Of a DNA stretch of 5,070 nucleotides, positions 1-5,070 are shown one piece after another. The translations under genes were made by a program, and so were the position numbers. Each line of letters opens with the position of its first letter. Within the stretch, counting starts at the first letter, position 1. Under the pieces are notes generated by a model. It searched no databases. It had not been told where the DNA came from and was given only the letters and a program-made list of their open reading frames with translations. This DNA is from Oscillospiraceae bacterium (GTDB lineage Bacteria; Bacillota_A; Clostridia; Oscillospirales; Oscillospiraceae): NCBI GenBank assembly GCA_017381835.1, contig JAFOBK010000123.1:1-5070 (forward strand), given 5' to 3'.

Positions 1-1224
1 GCACTGATCCTTGGGCTGATTCCGAAACTGAGGCTGACGGTTGATGGTCCAGCTCAGGAGCCAGCCGGAATCCTTCACGGTAACAATGCCGCCAGTGACA
101 ACGCCGCCGGTAAAGGGATCACGCTTGCAGATATTCTTGATATAGGGGATGATCCTCTGATCCAGGGTGGTGACCGTGGCGCTCATCCAGTTGGTCTGTT
201 CGGGATCGGAACAGAACTTGTCCGGATGGCCGAAAGAGGGATCCTGGGCAGCGATTCTGCGCCACATATCCCAGCCACCGCCGGGCTTGATATCCGGGTT
301 GAACACAGCGGGCTTGTTCTGGGAACCCATGGTGGCGTTTTCCACGCAGCCGCCGTTGGTAATAAACACCAGATCGTTCTCCGTCAGGTCAACAAAACGG
401 GATTCTCCCTCAGCCAGCAGTTCGATCCGGGTCGCCTGCTTTCTGCCTGGCTTAATATCGAACTCCACATTGACCACCTTGGTGTTAAAGTGGAACTGGA
501 CGCCGAAGCCTTCCAGATACTTGACCATGGGCAGGATCATAGACTCGTACTGGTTGTAACGGGTAAACCGCAGAGCTTTGAAGTCCGGTAGTCCACCTAC
601 GTGATGGATATAGCGCTTGAGATACAGCTTCATCTCCAGTGCGCTGTGCCAGTTCTCAAAGGCGAACATGGTGCGCCAGTACAGCCAGAAGTTGGAGTTC
701 AGGACCTCATCATCGAAGAAATCGGTGATGCGCTTATCATAGAGCGCTTCGTCGGGGGTGAAGAATAGCTTCATGACCTCCAAAGCGGCTTTATCGGACA
801 GACCAAACTTTCCCTCGGTGTGGGCATCCTGACCCTGATTGACCGTTGCTCGGCAAAGGGAGTAGTTGGGATCTTTTTTGTTCAGCCAATAGTATTCATC
901 CAGAACACTCACGCCTTCCGTCTCAATGGAGGGGATGGAGCGGAACAGATCCCACATGACCTCAAAATGGTTGTCCATTTCACGACCGCCCCGCATGACA
1001 TAGCCCACATCGGGATACTGCCAGCCATCACAGGCACCGCCGGGGATCGGCTCTTTCTCGAAAATATGAACATGGTCGCCCTTCATCTGGCCATCACGAA
1101 CCAGATAGCAGGCGGCGGTCAATGCCGCCAGACCGGTGCCGATGATATAGGCGGACTTGTGATCCACACCCTCAGGCTTCTGAGGACGGGCAAATGCTTC
1201 ATAGTTACCACTGGAATAATACAT
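1..1224 (-). CDS. ohyA: Oleate hydratase (MCRA family), partial: C-terminus beyond window edge
   Basis: FAD-dependent hydratase that adds water to the cis-9 double bond of free oleate or linoleate, giving 10-hydroxy fatty acids; usually cytosolic or peripheral to the membrane and linked to detoxifying host unsaturated fatty acids. The 408 visible codons stay open to base 1; family members are about 550-650 residues, so about a third is missing. Seen: the dinucleotide-binding loop IIGTGLAALTAA (27-38), FEKEPIPGGACDGW (55-68), the family signature RGGREM (78-83) followed by DNHFEVMWDLFRSIPS, WHSALEMKLYLKRY (192-205), RYNQYES (222-228) and FITNGG (287-292). From memory of the family, E82 and Y201 match the positions of the catalytic Glu/Tyr pair of the Staphylococcus aureus enzyme. 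Two ATGs lie 4 nt apart; only 1224 gives this frame, and it sits 6 nt from AAGGAGGA. It has its own leader after a terminator, so it is probably a separate transcript. Its GC looks higher than that of the upstream genes. Confidence 0.96.
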   Translation of the reverse strand, partial: MYYSSGNYEAFARPQKPEGVDHKSAYIIGTGLAALTAACYLVRDGQMKGDHVHIFEKEPIPGGACDGWQYPDVGYVMRGGREMDNHFEVMWDLFRSIPSIETEGVSVLDEYYWLNKKDPNYSLCRATVNQGQDAHTEGKFGLSDKAALEVMKLFFTPDEALYDKRITDFFDDEVLNSNFWLYWRTMFAFENWHSALEMKLYLKRYIHHVGGLPDFKALRFTRYNQYESMILPMVKYLEGFGVQFHFNTKVVNVEFDIKPGRKQATRIELLAEGESRFVDLTENDLVFITNGGCVENATMGSQNKPAVFNPDIKPGGGWDMWRRIAAQDPSFGHPDKFCSDPEQTNWMSATVTTLDQRIIPYIKNICKRDPFTGGVVTGGIVTVKDSGWLLSWTINRQPQFRNQPKDQC

Positions 1225-1230
1225 ACATGT

Positions 1231-1238
1231 TCCTCCTT
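1231..1238 (-). promoter_or_regulatory. Ribosome binding site deciding the oleate hydratase start
   Basis: On the minus strand this reads AAGGAGGA, a near-perfect Shine-Dalgarno. It lies 6 nt before the ATG at 1224-1222 but only 2 nt before the out-of-frame ATG at 1228-1226, so the inner ATG is the real start. Confidence 0.85.
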
Positions 1239-1261
1239 GTAATTTCAGAGACCTTTGTATT

Positions 1262-1272
1262 AAGGTACCCTT
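1262..1272. promoter_or_regulatory. Candidate operator palindrome in the oleate hydratase leader
   Basis: The minus strand reads AAGGGTACCTT, with 4-bp arms AAGG/CCTT around a GTA centre and an embedded perfect GGTACC. It begins about 14 nt downstream of the TATAAT box, so it covers roughly +7 to +17 of the predicted transcript. That is a position where a repressor would block initiation. The site is short and could be chance; no second copy is seen in the window. Confidence 0.25.
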
Positions 1273-1285
1273 TGTTTGTGCCCTT

Positions 1286-1291
1286 ATTATA
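1286..1291 (-). promoter_or_regulatory. Candidate -10 box (TATAAT) for oleate hydratase
   Basis: A consensus TATAAT lies on the minus strand 61 bp before the oleate hydratase start codon, giving a predicted leader of about 55 nt. No convincing -35 box is seen at 16-18 bp spacing: the hexamers there are close to TAGGAA and AGGAAT, and a better TTGTCC lies too far away at 24 bp. Either expression needs an activator or the hexamer is fortuitous, but it fits the position between the upstream terminator and the gene. Confidence 0.5.
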
Positions 1292-1342
1292 GTTTGCCCC
1301 CAACCGGATTCCTACGGACAAAACCCTCCTGATGCCTGAATT

Positions 1343-1369
1343 TCAGACACTGAGGGTGTCTTTGTCTGA
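1343..1369. repeat. Nested inverted repeats between the terminator and the oleate hydratase promoter
   Basis: The outer arms are TCAGACA (1343-1349) and TGTCTGA (1363-1369), 7 bp perfect with a 13-nt spacer. The inner arms are AGACAC (1345-1350) and GTGTCT (1356-1361) with a 5-nt spacer. The arms overlap, so the two pairings exclude each other. Flanking sequence adds related words: CTGAATTTCAG (1336-1346) and TTCTGAA (1372-1378). The block lies about 50-80 bp upstream of the candidate -10 box and downstream of the previous terminator. It may be an activator or repressor binding region; there is no poly-T tract to make it a terminator. Confidence 0.45.
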
Positions 1370-1380
1370 CTTTCTGAACG

Positions 1381-1410
1381 AAGAAAAAGCAGGACCAAAG
1401 TCCTGCTTTT
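1381..1410 (-). terminator. Intrinsic terminator after the hydrolase gene
   Basis: A perfect 11-bp stem (1385-1395 with 1400-1410) closes a 4-nt loop. On the minus strand it reads AAAAGCAGGAC, TTTG, GTCCTGCTTTT and continues TCTT. The GC-rich core GCAGGAC ends in a U run, as expected for Rho-independent termination. It starts 21 nt after the hydrolase stop codon, so it ends the upstream lipid operon. The flanking A/T runs are symmetrical, so it could also stop plus-strand transcription, although no plus-strand gene is seen. Confidence 0.88.
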
Positions 1411-1431
1411 ATCAATATATGTATTGGGGCT

Positions 1432-2328
1432 TTATGTATCGAAAAAACGCACAACATCCCGATACACATCATGTTTGCCAGTTTCGTTGAGTATCTCATG
1501 GCGCATATGTTCATACAATTTACCCCTGACATTCCCATAGCCAAGGCCGGTCAGGAAAACGGTGAGGGCTTCGAATTTTTCCCTGGAACGGATGGCAGGA
1601 TCATCCGCGCCTGCGATCAGAAAAAAGGACAAATTAGGGTTGCTCACGTTCCAATTCTTTTTATCGAACGCTGCTTTTTGCAGTTTGAACAGGTTGATAA
1701 ACCCGTTTGTTGTAAAAACGAAGCCGCACTTCGGGTCTTCATTGTATTGTATTACATTTTGCCGGTTTTCCGAAAGCCAACCATTCGGAATTGTATTTCC
1801 GGTGTTGAAGCCCGAAAATGCCATTGCGTTCAGCAGCTTGTTGGGGGCCTTTTCCCCGTGGAACGGTTTTGAGAGCCTGGCTAAAAACAAGCCAAGGTCT
1901 GCGGCAGCATGGTATGTGGGCGGGCCGCAAAGGACAATCTTTTCAATCTCAGAATCGTATTTCTTCAGGTAGCCACGGGCTACCAAAGTGCCCATGCTAT
2001 GGCTGAACAGGGATAGTGGAATGCCTGGATAGCGGTTTTTAATGAACTTCGTTACGGTATGCAGATCCTCTATGATTGCCTGTTCGTTTTCCGTGTAAAA
2101 GAATCCGTAATCTTCCTGCTTCTGCACACTTTCGCCATGACCACGGTGGTCATGAATCACACAGACATATCCATGACCGGAAAGATCATTCATGAAATCA
2201 AAATATCGTTCTTTATGTTCCGCCATACCGTGGGAAAACTGAATAATTCCTTTTGGTACTGGTGGCGCGGTGATGGCAGCCTCCAGCATCAATCCATCAA
2301 AATCGGATGTAATTTTCTCTATTCTCAT
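1432..2328 (-). CDS. Alpha/beta hydrolase, monoacylglycerol lipase / lysophospholipase-like
   Basis: A 298-residue serine hydrolase of the Hydrolase_4 group (monoacylglycerol lipase or lysophospholipase L2 type), expected to release a fatty acid from a monoacylglycerol, lysophospholipid or similar ester. Seen: the oxyanion-hole stretch FSHGMAEHKERY (31-42), DHRGHGES (60-67), the nucleophile elbow SHSMG with Ser111 (109-113), the lid-region motif YNEDPKCGF (195-203), the acid-loop motif GADDPA (240-245, Asp243 or Asp242), and the terminal MRHEILNE with catalytic His277 (275-282). The elbow has Ser where most relatives have Gly (GHSMG). No signal peptide or membrane helix is visible, so it is probably cytoplasmic. 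The ATG at 2328 lies 6 nt from AGGA within AAGGAAAGGA. It follows the regulator by 39 nt and is the last gene before the terminator. The family is secure; the substrate is inferred. Confidence 0.93.
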   Translation of the reverse strand: MRIEKITSDFDGLMLEAAITAPPVPKGIIQFSHGMAEHKERYFDFMNDLSGHGYVCVIHDHRGHGESVQKQEDYGFFYTENEQAIIEDLHTVTKFIKNRYPGIPLSLFSHSMGTLVARGYLKKYDSEIEKIVLCGPPTYHAAADLGLFLARLSKPFHGEKAPNKLLNAMAFSGFNTGNTIPNGWLSENRQNVIQYNEDPKCGFVFTTNGFINLFKLQKAAFDKKNWNVSNPNLSFFLIAGADDPAIRSREKFEALTVFLTGLGYGNVRGKLYEHMRHEILNETGKHDVYRDVVRFFDT

Positions 2329-2367
2329 ATAGATTCCTTTCCTTGCAGGATGTGGATGTCACAAAAA

Positions 2368-2925
2368 TTAGTTGTTCATACAGCGAATGACCAATTGCTC
2401 GAGATCACCGTTTTTCAAGTCCAGCATTCTGCGAAAACGTGTCAGAGCAGTCGGGCTCATACCTGTTTTCAGCCAACCCATAATCATGCCAAAGCTAACA
2501 CATTTCAGATAGTCTACAATCGTGATACGATCTTCCGCCGTAAGCTTCCGGTCGCCCAGAACTCCGTCCACATAGGCAGTTACGACATGGCTGCATACAC
2601 GCCACTGGTACTGCTCATAAATATCGCGGTCAACAGAATGGTAGATATGCAGTACAGCCTTTCGGTTCGTTAACGCAAATTCCAGTGCGGCATTGATGCA
2701 GTCATCCAGAGAATCAACGGTAGGATGCTCCCGGATAATTCTGTCCGCATCCTCATTCACAACGCTTTCCAGCAACTGCGGAATATCCTCAAAATAATAG
2801 TAAAATGTATTGCGGTTGACACCGCATTCATCAACAATATCTTTCACTGTGATCTGACTGAGAGGCTTTTCGTTTAACAGCTTTACAAACGAGTCTCTTA
2901 TTGCTTTTTTTGTAAAATTCGCCAT
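2368..2925 (-). CDS. TetR/AcrR-family transcriptional regulator
   Basis: A 185-residue one-component regulator. The N-terminal helix-turn-helix is clear: FTKKAIRDSFVKLLNEKPLS (4-23), then ITVKDIVDECGV (25-36) and the recognition helix with NRNTFYYYFED (37-47), the usual TetR ending. The rest is a helical ligand-binding and dimer domain that I cannot match to a specific ligand; the layout resembles the DhaS-like TetR group common in Firmicutes. The ATG at 2925 is preceded by AGGAG at good spacing. The gene sits inside the lipid operon, 28 nt after the lipid kinase and 39 nt before the hydrolase, so it probably autoregulates this transcript and may respond to a lipid or fatty acid. Control of the following oleate hydratase is possible but unproven. 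Confidence 0.93.
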   Translation of the reverse strand: MANFTKKAIRDSFVKLLNEKPLSQITVKDIVDECGVNRNTFYYYFEDIPQLLESVVNEDADRIIREHPTVDSLDDCINAALEFALTNRKAVLHIYHSVDRDIYEQYQWRVCSHVVTAYVDGVLGDRKLTAEDRITIVDYLKCVSFGMIMGWLKTGMSPTALTRFRRMLDLKNGDLEQLVIRCMNN

Positions 2926-2953
2926 GCTTTGCTCCTATTCTATGCCAGCATGC

Positions 2954-3877
2954 CTATTGCCGCACTGCGGCATTTGATGCTTGGCCGGTGACGGAGATCA
3001 AAAAATCATGATCTTTCTTTTCCTCCATATTGAGCATCGCAGACCGTGCAGTATATTTTGTTACATCCGGAATGGTTTCCCCATCAATCTGCAGGGGTGT
3101 GGGCCGGTCAAATTCTACGGTGATTTCGTCGCCGGTATGTACCGCAACCATATTCCTATGCAGCACATGCTCGCCCTTGAATATACTTGGGAACACACAA
3201 AGGGAGCGCAGTCTGCCTGCGCCATGGAACACTATTAAGGACATCTTGCCTGAAGAACGGTCCTGCTCCGGCGCGGGGATCATGCCGCCGCCGTAGTATT
3301 TTCCATGCATAGTCGGCGCAATCCAGACTTTTTTATAGATATATTCTTTACCATCCACAATTACCTTTGCGTTTCTTGCTGCAAAATGGAACAATAGTCC
3401 CTGAATGGCAATGCCGGCATAGTTAACCTTCTTACCGGGAATCTTTTTCAGTTCATCGCCCACCTGACAGCAATAACCGTCGATACCAAAACCGACGCCA
3501 TTGATAAAGTGGTAAGTTTTTCCCTTTACCTCCACACTGGGCAGGTTTTTCAAATACTGGGTAATTTCGAAGGGATTTCCACTGGTATCCATCTCTCTGG
3601 CAAAATCGTTGCCGCTTCCGGATGGGTAATAGAAAATTTCCTGGGGGATCTCCATTCCCGATGTATCGTTAACAAAGCGGTTCAGTGTACCGTCACCGCC
3701 TACAATCATCAAATAATCATCCTTTTCCAAACCGGAAAGAAATGCTGCGTAATTGGTGATCCGGGTCATATCGTAGCATTCCAGGTTCTCATCAAACACC
3801 ATCTGCAGCAGCTCTGCGTCTTCCTCAGCGGTGCCGTTTCCGGCCAGAGGATTATAGATCACATATCCTTTTGCCAT
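2954..3877 (-). CDS. Diacylglycerol kinase-family lipid kinase (DagK/YegS-like)
   Basis: A 307-residue soluble lipid kinase, usual length for the family. Members phosphorylate diacylglycerol to phosphatidic acid using ATP, returning diacylglycerol to phospholipid synthesis; some act on other lipids. Seen: the N-terminal YNPLAGNG (8-15), the nucleotide-binding GGDGTLNR (60-67), YPSGSGNDFAR (84-94), the C-terminal-domain entry FINGVGFGIDG (124-134), YYGGGMIPAP (194-203) and LQIDGE (262-267). The main family blocks are present in order, so an active enzyme is expected. The ATG at 3877 lies inside the end of plsC, overlapping by 19 bp, with only a purine-rich AAGAAGAG-type upstream sequence, so translation is probably coupled to plsC. 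A 15-bp palindrome covers its last sense codons. Diacylglycerol as substrate is inferred from family and neighbours. Confidence 0.93.
   Translation of the reverse strand: MAKGYVIYNPLAGNGTAEEDAELLQMVFDENLECYDMTRITNYAAFLSGLEKDDYLMIVGGDGTLNRFVNDTSGMEIPQEIFYYPSGSGNDFAREMDTSGNPFEITQYLKNLPSVEVKGKTYHFINGVGFGIDGYCCQVGDELKKIPGKKVNYAGIAIQGLLFHFAARNAKVIVDGKEYIYKKVWIAPTMHGKYYGGGMIPAPEQDRSSGKMSLIVFHGAGRLRSLCVFPSIFKGEHVLHRNMVAVHTGDEITVEFDRPTPLQIDGETIPDVTKYTARSAMLNMEEKKDHDFLISVTGQASNAAVRQ
2958..2972. repeat. Perfect 7-bp-arm palindrome at the 3' end of the lipid kinase gene
   Basis: TGCCGCA and TGCGGCA flank a single central base. The element covers the last sense codons of the kinase and ends about 33 nt before the TetR start codon. 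It has no U tract, so it is not a terminator. It could be a TetR-type operator or an RNA hairpin that tunes expression of the downstream genes, or simply the result of the Ala-Ala-Val-Arg codons. Confidence 0.3.
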
Positions 3878-4605
3878 GCGCCATCTCTTCTTTCTGTATT
3901 CGTTTCGATCAAACGGCGGACTGACGTACCGATCAGCTCAGTTTTCGTTTTCTGGATGTTTTCACCGGAGAACACCTCCAGCACATCCAAATATACGTCC
4001 GTTGATTTAAAGGGCGTTCGTTTTGCAATTCTTTCTGTTCCGGTGATGCTGAGCACGACGATGGGAGCATCTGCCTTTTGTGCAATCTTGAATACACCGT
4101 TGTGAAACGGCAAAAGCTCACAAGTTTTGCTCCGTGTGCCCTCCGGATAAACGCCGATGGATACCTCCTGCTTCCGTAACAGTTTCGCCGCCCGGTTGAT
4201 GGTAGAAATTGCCTTTCTTGGATTCTCCCGGTCGATGGGCATAAAGCAGCACTTTCGGATGATCCTGCCAAAGAACGGAATCTTGAAGTTACTGGGTTTG
4301 GAAATAAAGGCGATCTTCCATTTTTTCAGTGCATACCAGGTAAGGATGGGATCAAAGTTGGAACGGTGGTTGCAAACAAACAGCACTTTCGCGTCCTTGG
4401 GAATTTTCTCTATTCCATTGGTATGCACATGGATTCGCAGCAGCTTTATCGTCGCAGCCGTCGCACTGTTCAAAAGAAAGCGGTAAAACGGACTGTTCCT
4501 GTCGTACTCTTTTTCCGGGTTAATAAACAGGCAGCATATGCCAAGGAACAACACATATAGCAGCAGAAGTGCCAGGATTGCGCCAAGTATGTATAGCAAA
4601 ATCAC
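3859..4605 (-). CDS. plsC: 1-acyl-sn-glycerol-3-phosphate acyltransferase (PlsC family)
   Basis: A 248-residue membrane-anchored acyltransferase. PlsC moves an acyl chain to the sn-2 position of lysophosphatidic acid, giving phosphatidic acid, the precursor of membrane phospholipids. Seen: an N-terminal hydrophobic helix (about 2-28); the catalytic HX4D motif in NHRSNFD with His80 and Asp85; FFGRIIRKCCFMPIDRE (111-127) as the second block; the substrate-binding YPEGTRS (153-159); and APIVVLSITGT (180-190) as the fourth block. The start is GTG at 4605-4603, supported by AAGGAGGA 6 nt upstream and by the hydrophobic N-terminus beginning there. The 3' end overlaps the lipid kinase by 19 bp, and both enzymes make phosphatidic acid. 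Genomes often carry several PlsC paralogues, so this may be a specialised copy rather than the housekeeping enzyme. Confidence 0.93.
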   Translation of the reverse strand: MILLYILGAILALLLLYVLFLGICCLFINPEKEYDRNSPFYRFLLNSATAATIKLLRIHVHTNGIEKIPKDAKVLFVCNHRSNFDPILTWYALKKWKIAFISKPSNFKIPFFGRIIRKCCFMPIDRENPRKAISTINRAAKLLRKQEVSIGVYPEGTRSKTCELLPFHNGVFKIAQKADAPIVVLSITGTERIAKRTPFKSTDVYLDVLEVFSGENIQKTKTELIGTSVRRLIETNTERRDGAWQKDM

Positions 4606-4611
4606 GGAGCA

Positions 4612-4619
4612 TCCTCCTT
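4612..4619 (-). promoter_or_regulatory. Ribosome binding site supporting the GTG start of plsC
   Basis: The minus strand reads AAGGAGGA, ending 6 nt before the GTG at 4605-4603. It fixes the non-ATG start; no in-frame ATG is placed as well. The GTG also overlaps a TGA (GTGA), which lies in the same frame as the upstream remnant's ATG at 4859. Confidence 0.8.
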
Positions 4620-4626
4620 CATCACA

Positions 4627-4859
4627 TCATAGATCTGCTGGGCAGTATTTTGGTTTCGGAAAAACACGGCTCATATCCGGAACCTTTGCCTGCCATTTAT
4701 GGATATTCAGTTTTTCATAGATCCTGCCGATCCTCCCAATGGCGAAGCTTCGAAACCAGCCTTTATCCGGCTTTAGTGGCCATTGGGAAATCAGCCTGCA
4801 AAAAAGAACCCAACGGTTCCCGCAAGTGCACAGTGGATGGCGCATCTGAGTAATTTCAT
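4627..4859 (-). pseudogene. Frameshifted, truncated CrtO-like glycosyl-4,4'-diaponeurosporenoate acyltransferase remnant
   Basis: The ATG at 4859 has a good AGGAGA site 5 nt upstream and begins MKLLRCAIHCALAGTVGFFF, a hydrophobic helix, but reaches TGA at 4793-4791 after 22 codons. The minus-1 frame then continues with family-like sequence: KPDKGWFRSF, GRIGRIYEKLNIHKWQAKVPDM and FPKPKYCPADL, ending at 4627. The switch fits loss of one T in the T6 run at 4805-4800; restoring it gives a continuous 77-residue product. CrtO (staphyloxanthin pathway) is about 165 residues, and its C-terminal half, with the RYNRPRL-type ending, is absent here, so the gene looks both frameshifted and truncated. The recognition is from memory of small clostridial membrane proteins so annotated; a carotenoid role is not implied. 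Alternatives are an assembly error in the homopolymer or ribosomal slippage. It lies 23 nt after the membrane protein and 21 nt before plsC. Confidence 0.6.
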
Positions 4860-4882
4860 TTTTATCTCCTGTTTTTTATCTG

Positions 4883-5070
4883 TCAGAGTGTTTTATGATT
4901 CTGAATGATGGGATGCCTGTCTTTATCAAGCAAAATAATCATGCAAGCAGCAATTGCGCCCACCGTTTCCAGCAGCATATCAAGCATCGTGTCAATCAGG
5001 CCGATATCGATATACCCGTCCACCGGCAGCAGCAAGCCGTTCACGGAAACAGACTGGATATTGAGAATAC
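4883..5070 (-). CDS. C-terminal fragment of an integral membrane protein (VanZ/YjdF-like ending)
   Basis: The last 61 codons of a gene that starts beyond the right edge of the window, ending with TGA at 4885-4883. It has a short extracytoplasmic-looking part with VDGYIDIGLIDTMLDMLLET, then a hydrophobic helix (GAIAACMIILL), then a charged tail, DKDRHPIIQNHKTL. The D-x-G-L-x-D-T-M then G-A pattern before a final helix resembles the ends of small polytopic membrane proteins of the VanZ and YjdF kinds in Firmicutes, but the fragment is too short to name. It precedes the CrtO-like remnant by 23 nt with no terminator between, so it is probably in the same operon. The start and full function cannot be judged from this window. 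Confidence 0.7.
   Translation of the reverse strand, partial: ILNIQSVSVNGLLLPVDGYIDIGLIDTMLDMLLETVGAIAACMIILLDKDRHPIIQNHKTL

Noticed and set aside
167..591. Two overlapping plus-strand open frames of 121-130 codons
   Set aside because: They are antisense to the clear oleate hydratase frame, have no family resemblance and no convincing ribosome-binding site.
820..1242. Plus-strand open frame of 140 codons
   Set aside because: It lies opposite the FAD-binding part of oleate hydratase; the openness follows from that gene's codon pattern.
1287..1544. Minus-strand 85-codon open frame running through the terminator
   Set aside because: It overlaps the hydrolase C-terminus in another frame and crosses a strong terminator hairpin; the sequence looks like read-through noise.
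2059..2673. Plus-strand open frame of 204 codons
   Set aside because: It spans antisense parts of two well-supported genes (hydrolase and TetR) and their gap, with no recognisable domain.
2997..3017. AGATC...GATCT inverted repeat near the kinase end
   Set aside because: Short 5-bp arms inside coding sequence around an A-rich stretch; likely chance, with no terminator features.
3509..4105. Plus-strand open frame of 198 codons
   Set aside because: It is antisense to the lipid kinase and plsC, whose motifs are unambiguous; no domain is visible.
3933..4271. Minus-strand 112-codon frame within plsC
   Set aside because: It is an alternate frame of plsC; the plsC frame carries all acyltransferase motifs.
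4602..4650. Third-frame tail ending in ...YDVMKEDAP and overlapping plsC by GTGA, as a possible native end of the CrtO-like gene
   Set aside because: It does not resemble the family's C-terminus and would need a second frameshift; the overlap may be fortuitous, so it was not added to the pseudogene span.
4800..4805. T6 run as a programmed minus-1 frameshift signal
   Set aside because: The frame reads TTC TTT TTT, so the heptamer would be C TTT TTT, which does not fit X XXY YYZ; no clear downstream stimulatory hairpin is seen, and the product would still lack half the family domain.

Overview
The window looks like part of a Firmicutes (Clostridia-type, plausibly gut) chromosome. This rests on strong AGGAGG-type ribosome binding sites, a tightly packed one-direction gene string, and protein families typical of that group. 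Every gene I can support is on the minus strand, so the window is read from 5070 down to 1. I found no RNA genes, CRISPR array, insertion sequence, attachment site or replication origin.

Layout in the direction of transcription: (1) the C-terminal end of an integral membrane protein (5070-4883); (2) a short remnant of a CrtO-like glycosyl-diaponeurosporenoate acyltransferase, broken by a frameshift in a T6 run and lacking its C-terminal half (4859-4627); (3) a PlsC-type 1-acylglycerol-3-phosphate acyltransferase starting with GTG (4605-3859); (4) a diacylglycerol-kinase-family lipid kinase whose start overlaps the plsC end by 19 bp (3877-2954); (5) a TetR-family regulator (2925-2368); (6) an alpha/beta hydrolase of the monoacylglycerol lipase/lysophospholipase type (2328-1432); (7) a strong intrinsic terminator (1410-1381). 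No gap between these genes exceeds 40 nt, so they are probably one transcript whose promoter lies outside the window. After a 207-bp intergenic region with a candidate promoter and several inverted repeats comes (8) an oleate hydratase gene (1224 to beyond base 1), cut off by the window edge after 408 codons.

The theme is membrane-lipid and fatty-acid handling. PlsC makes phosphatidic acid by acylating lysophosphatidic acid, and the lipid kinase can make it from diacylglycerol. The hydrolase probably releases fatty acids from monoacylglycerols or lysophospholipids. Oleate hydratase converts free unsaturated fatty acids to 10-hydroxy acids. The TetR protein is the obvious candidate regulator, but its ligand and operator cannot be read from sequence alone.

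The families are all known, and I see no clear undescribed system. The points most worth a second look are the decayed CrtO-like gene, the inverted-repeat cluster and palindrome before oleate hydratase, and the higher GC of the oleate hydratase gene compared with its neighbours.
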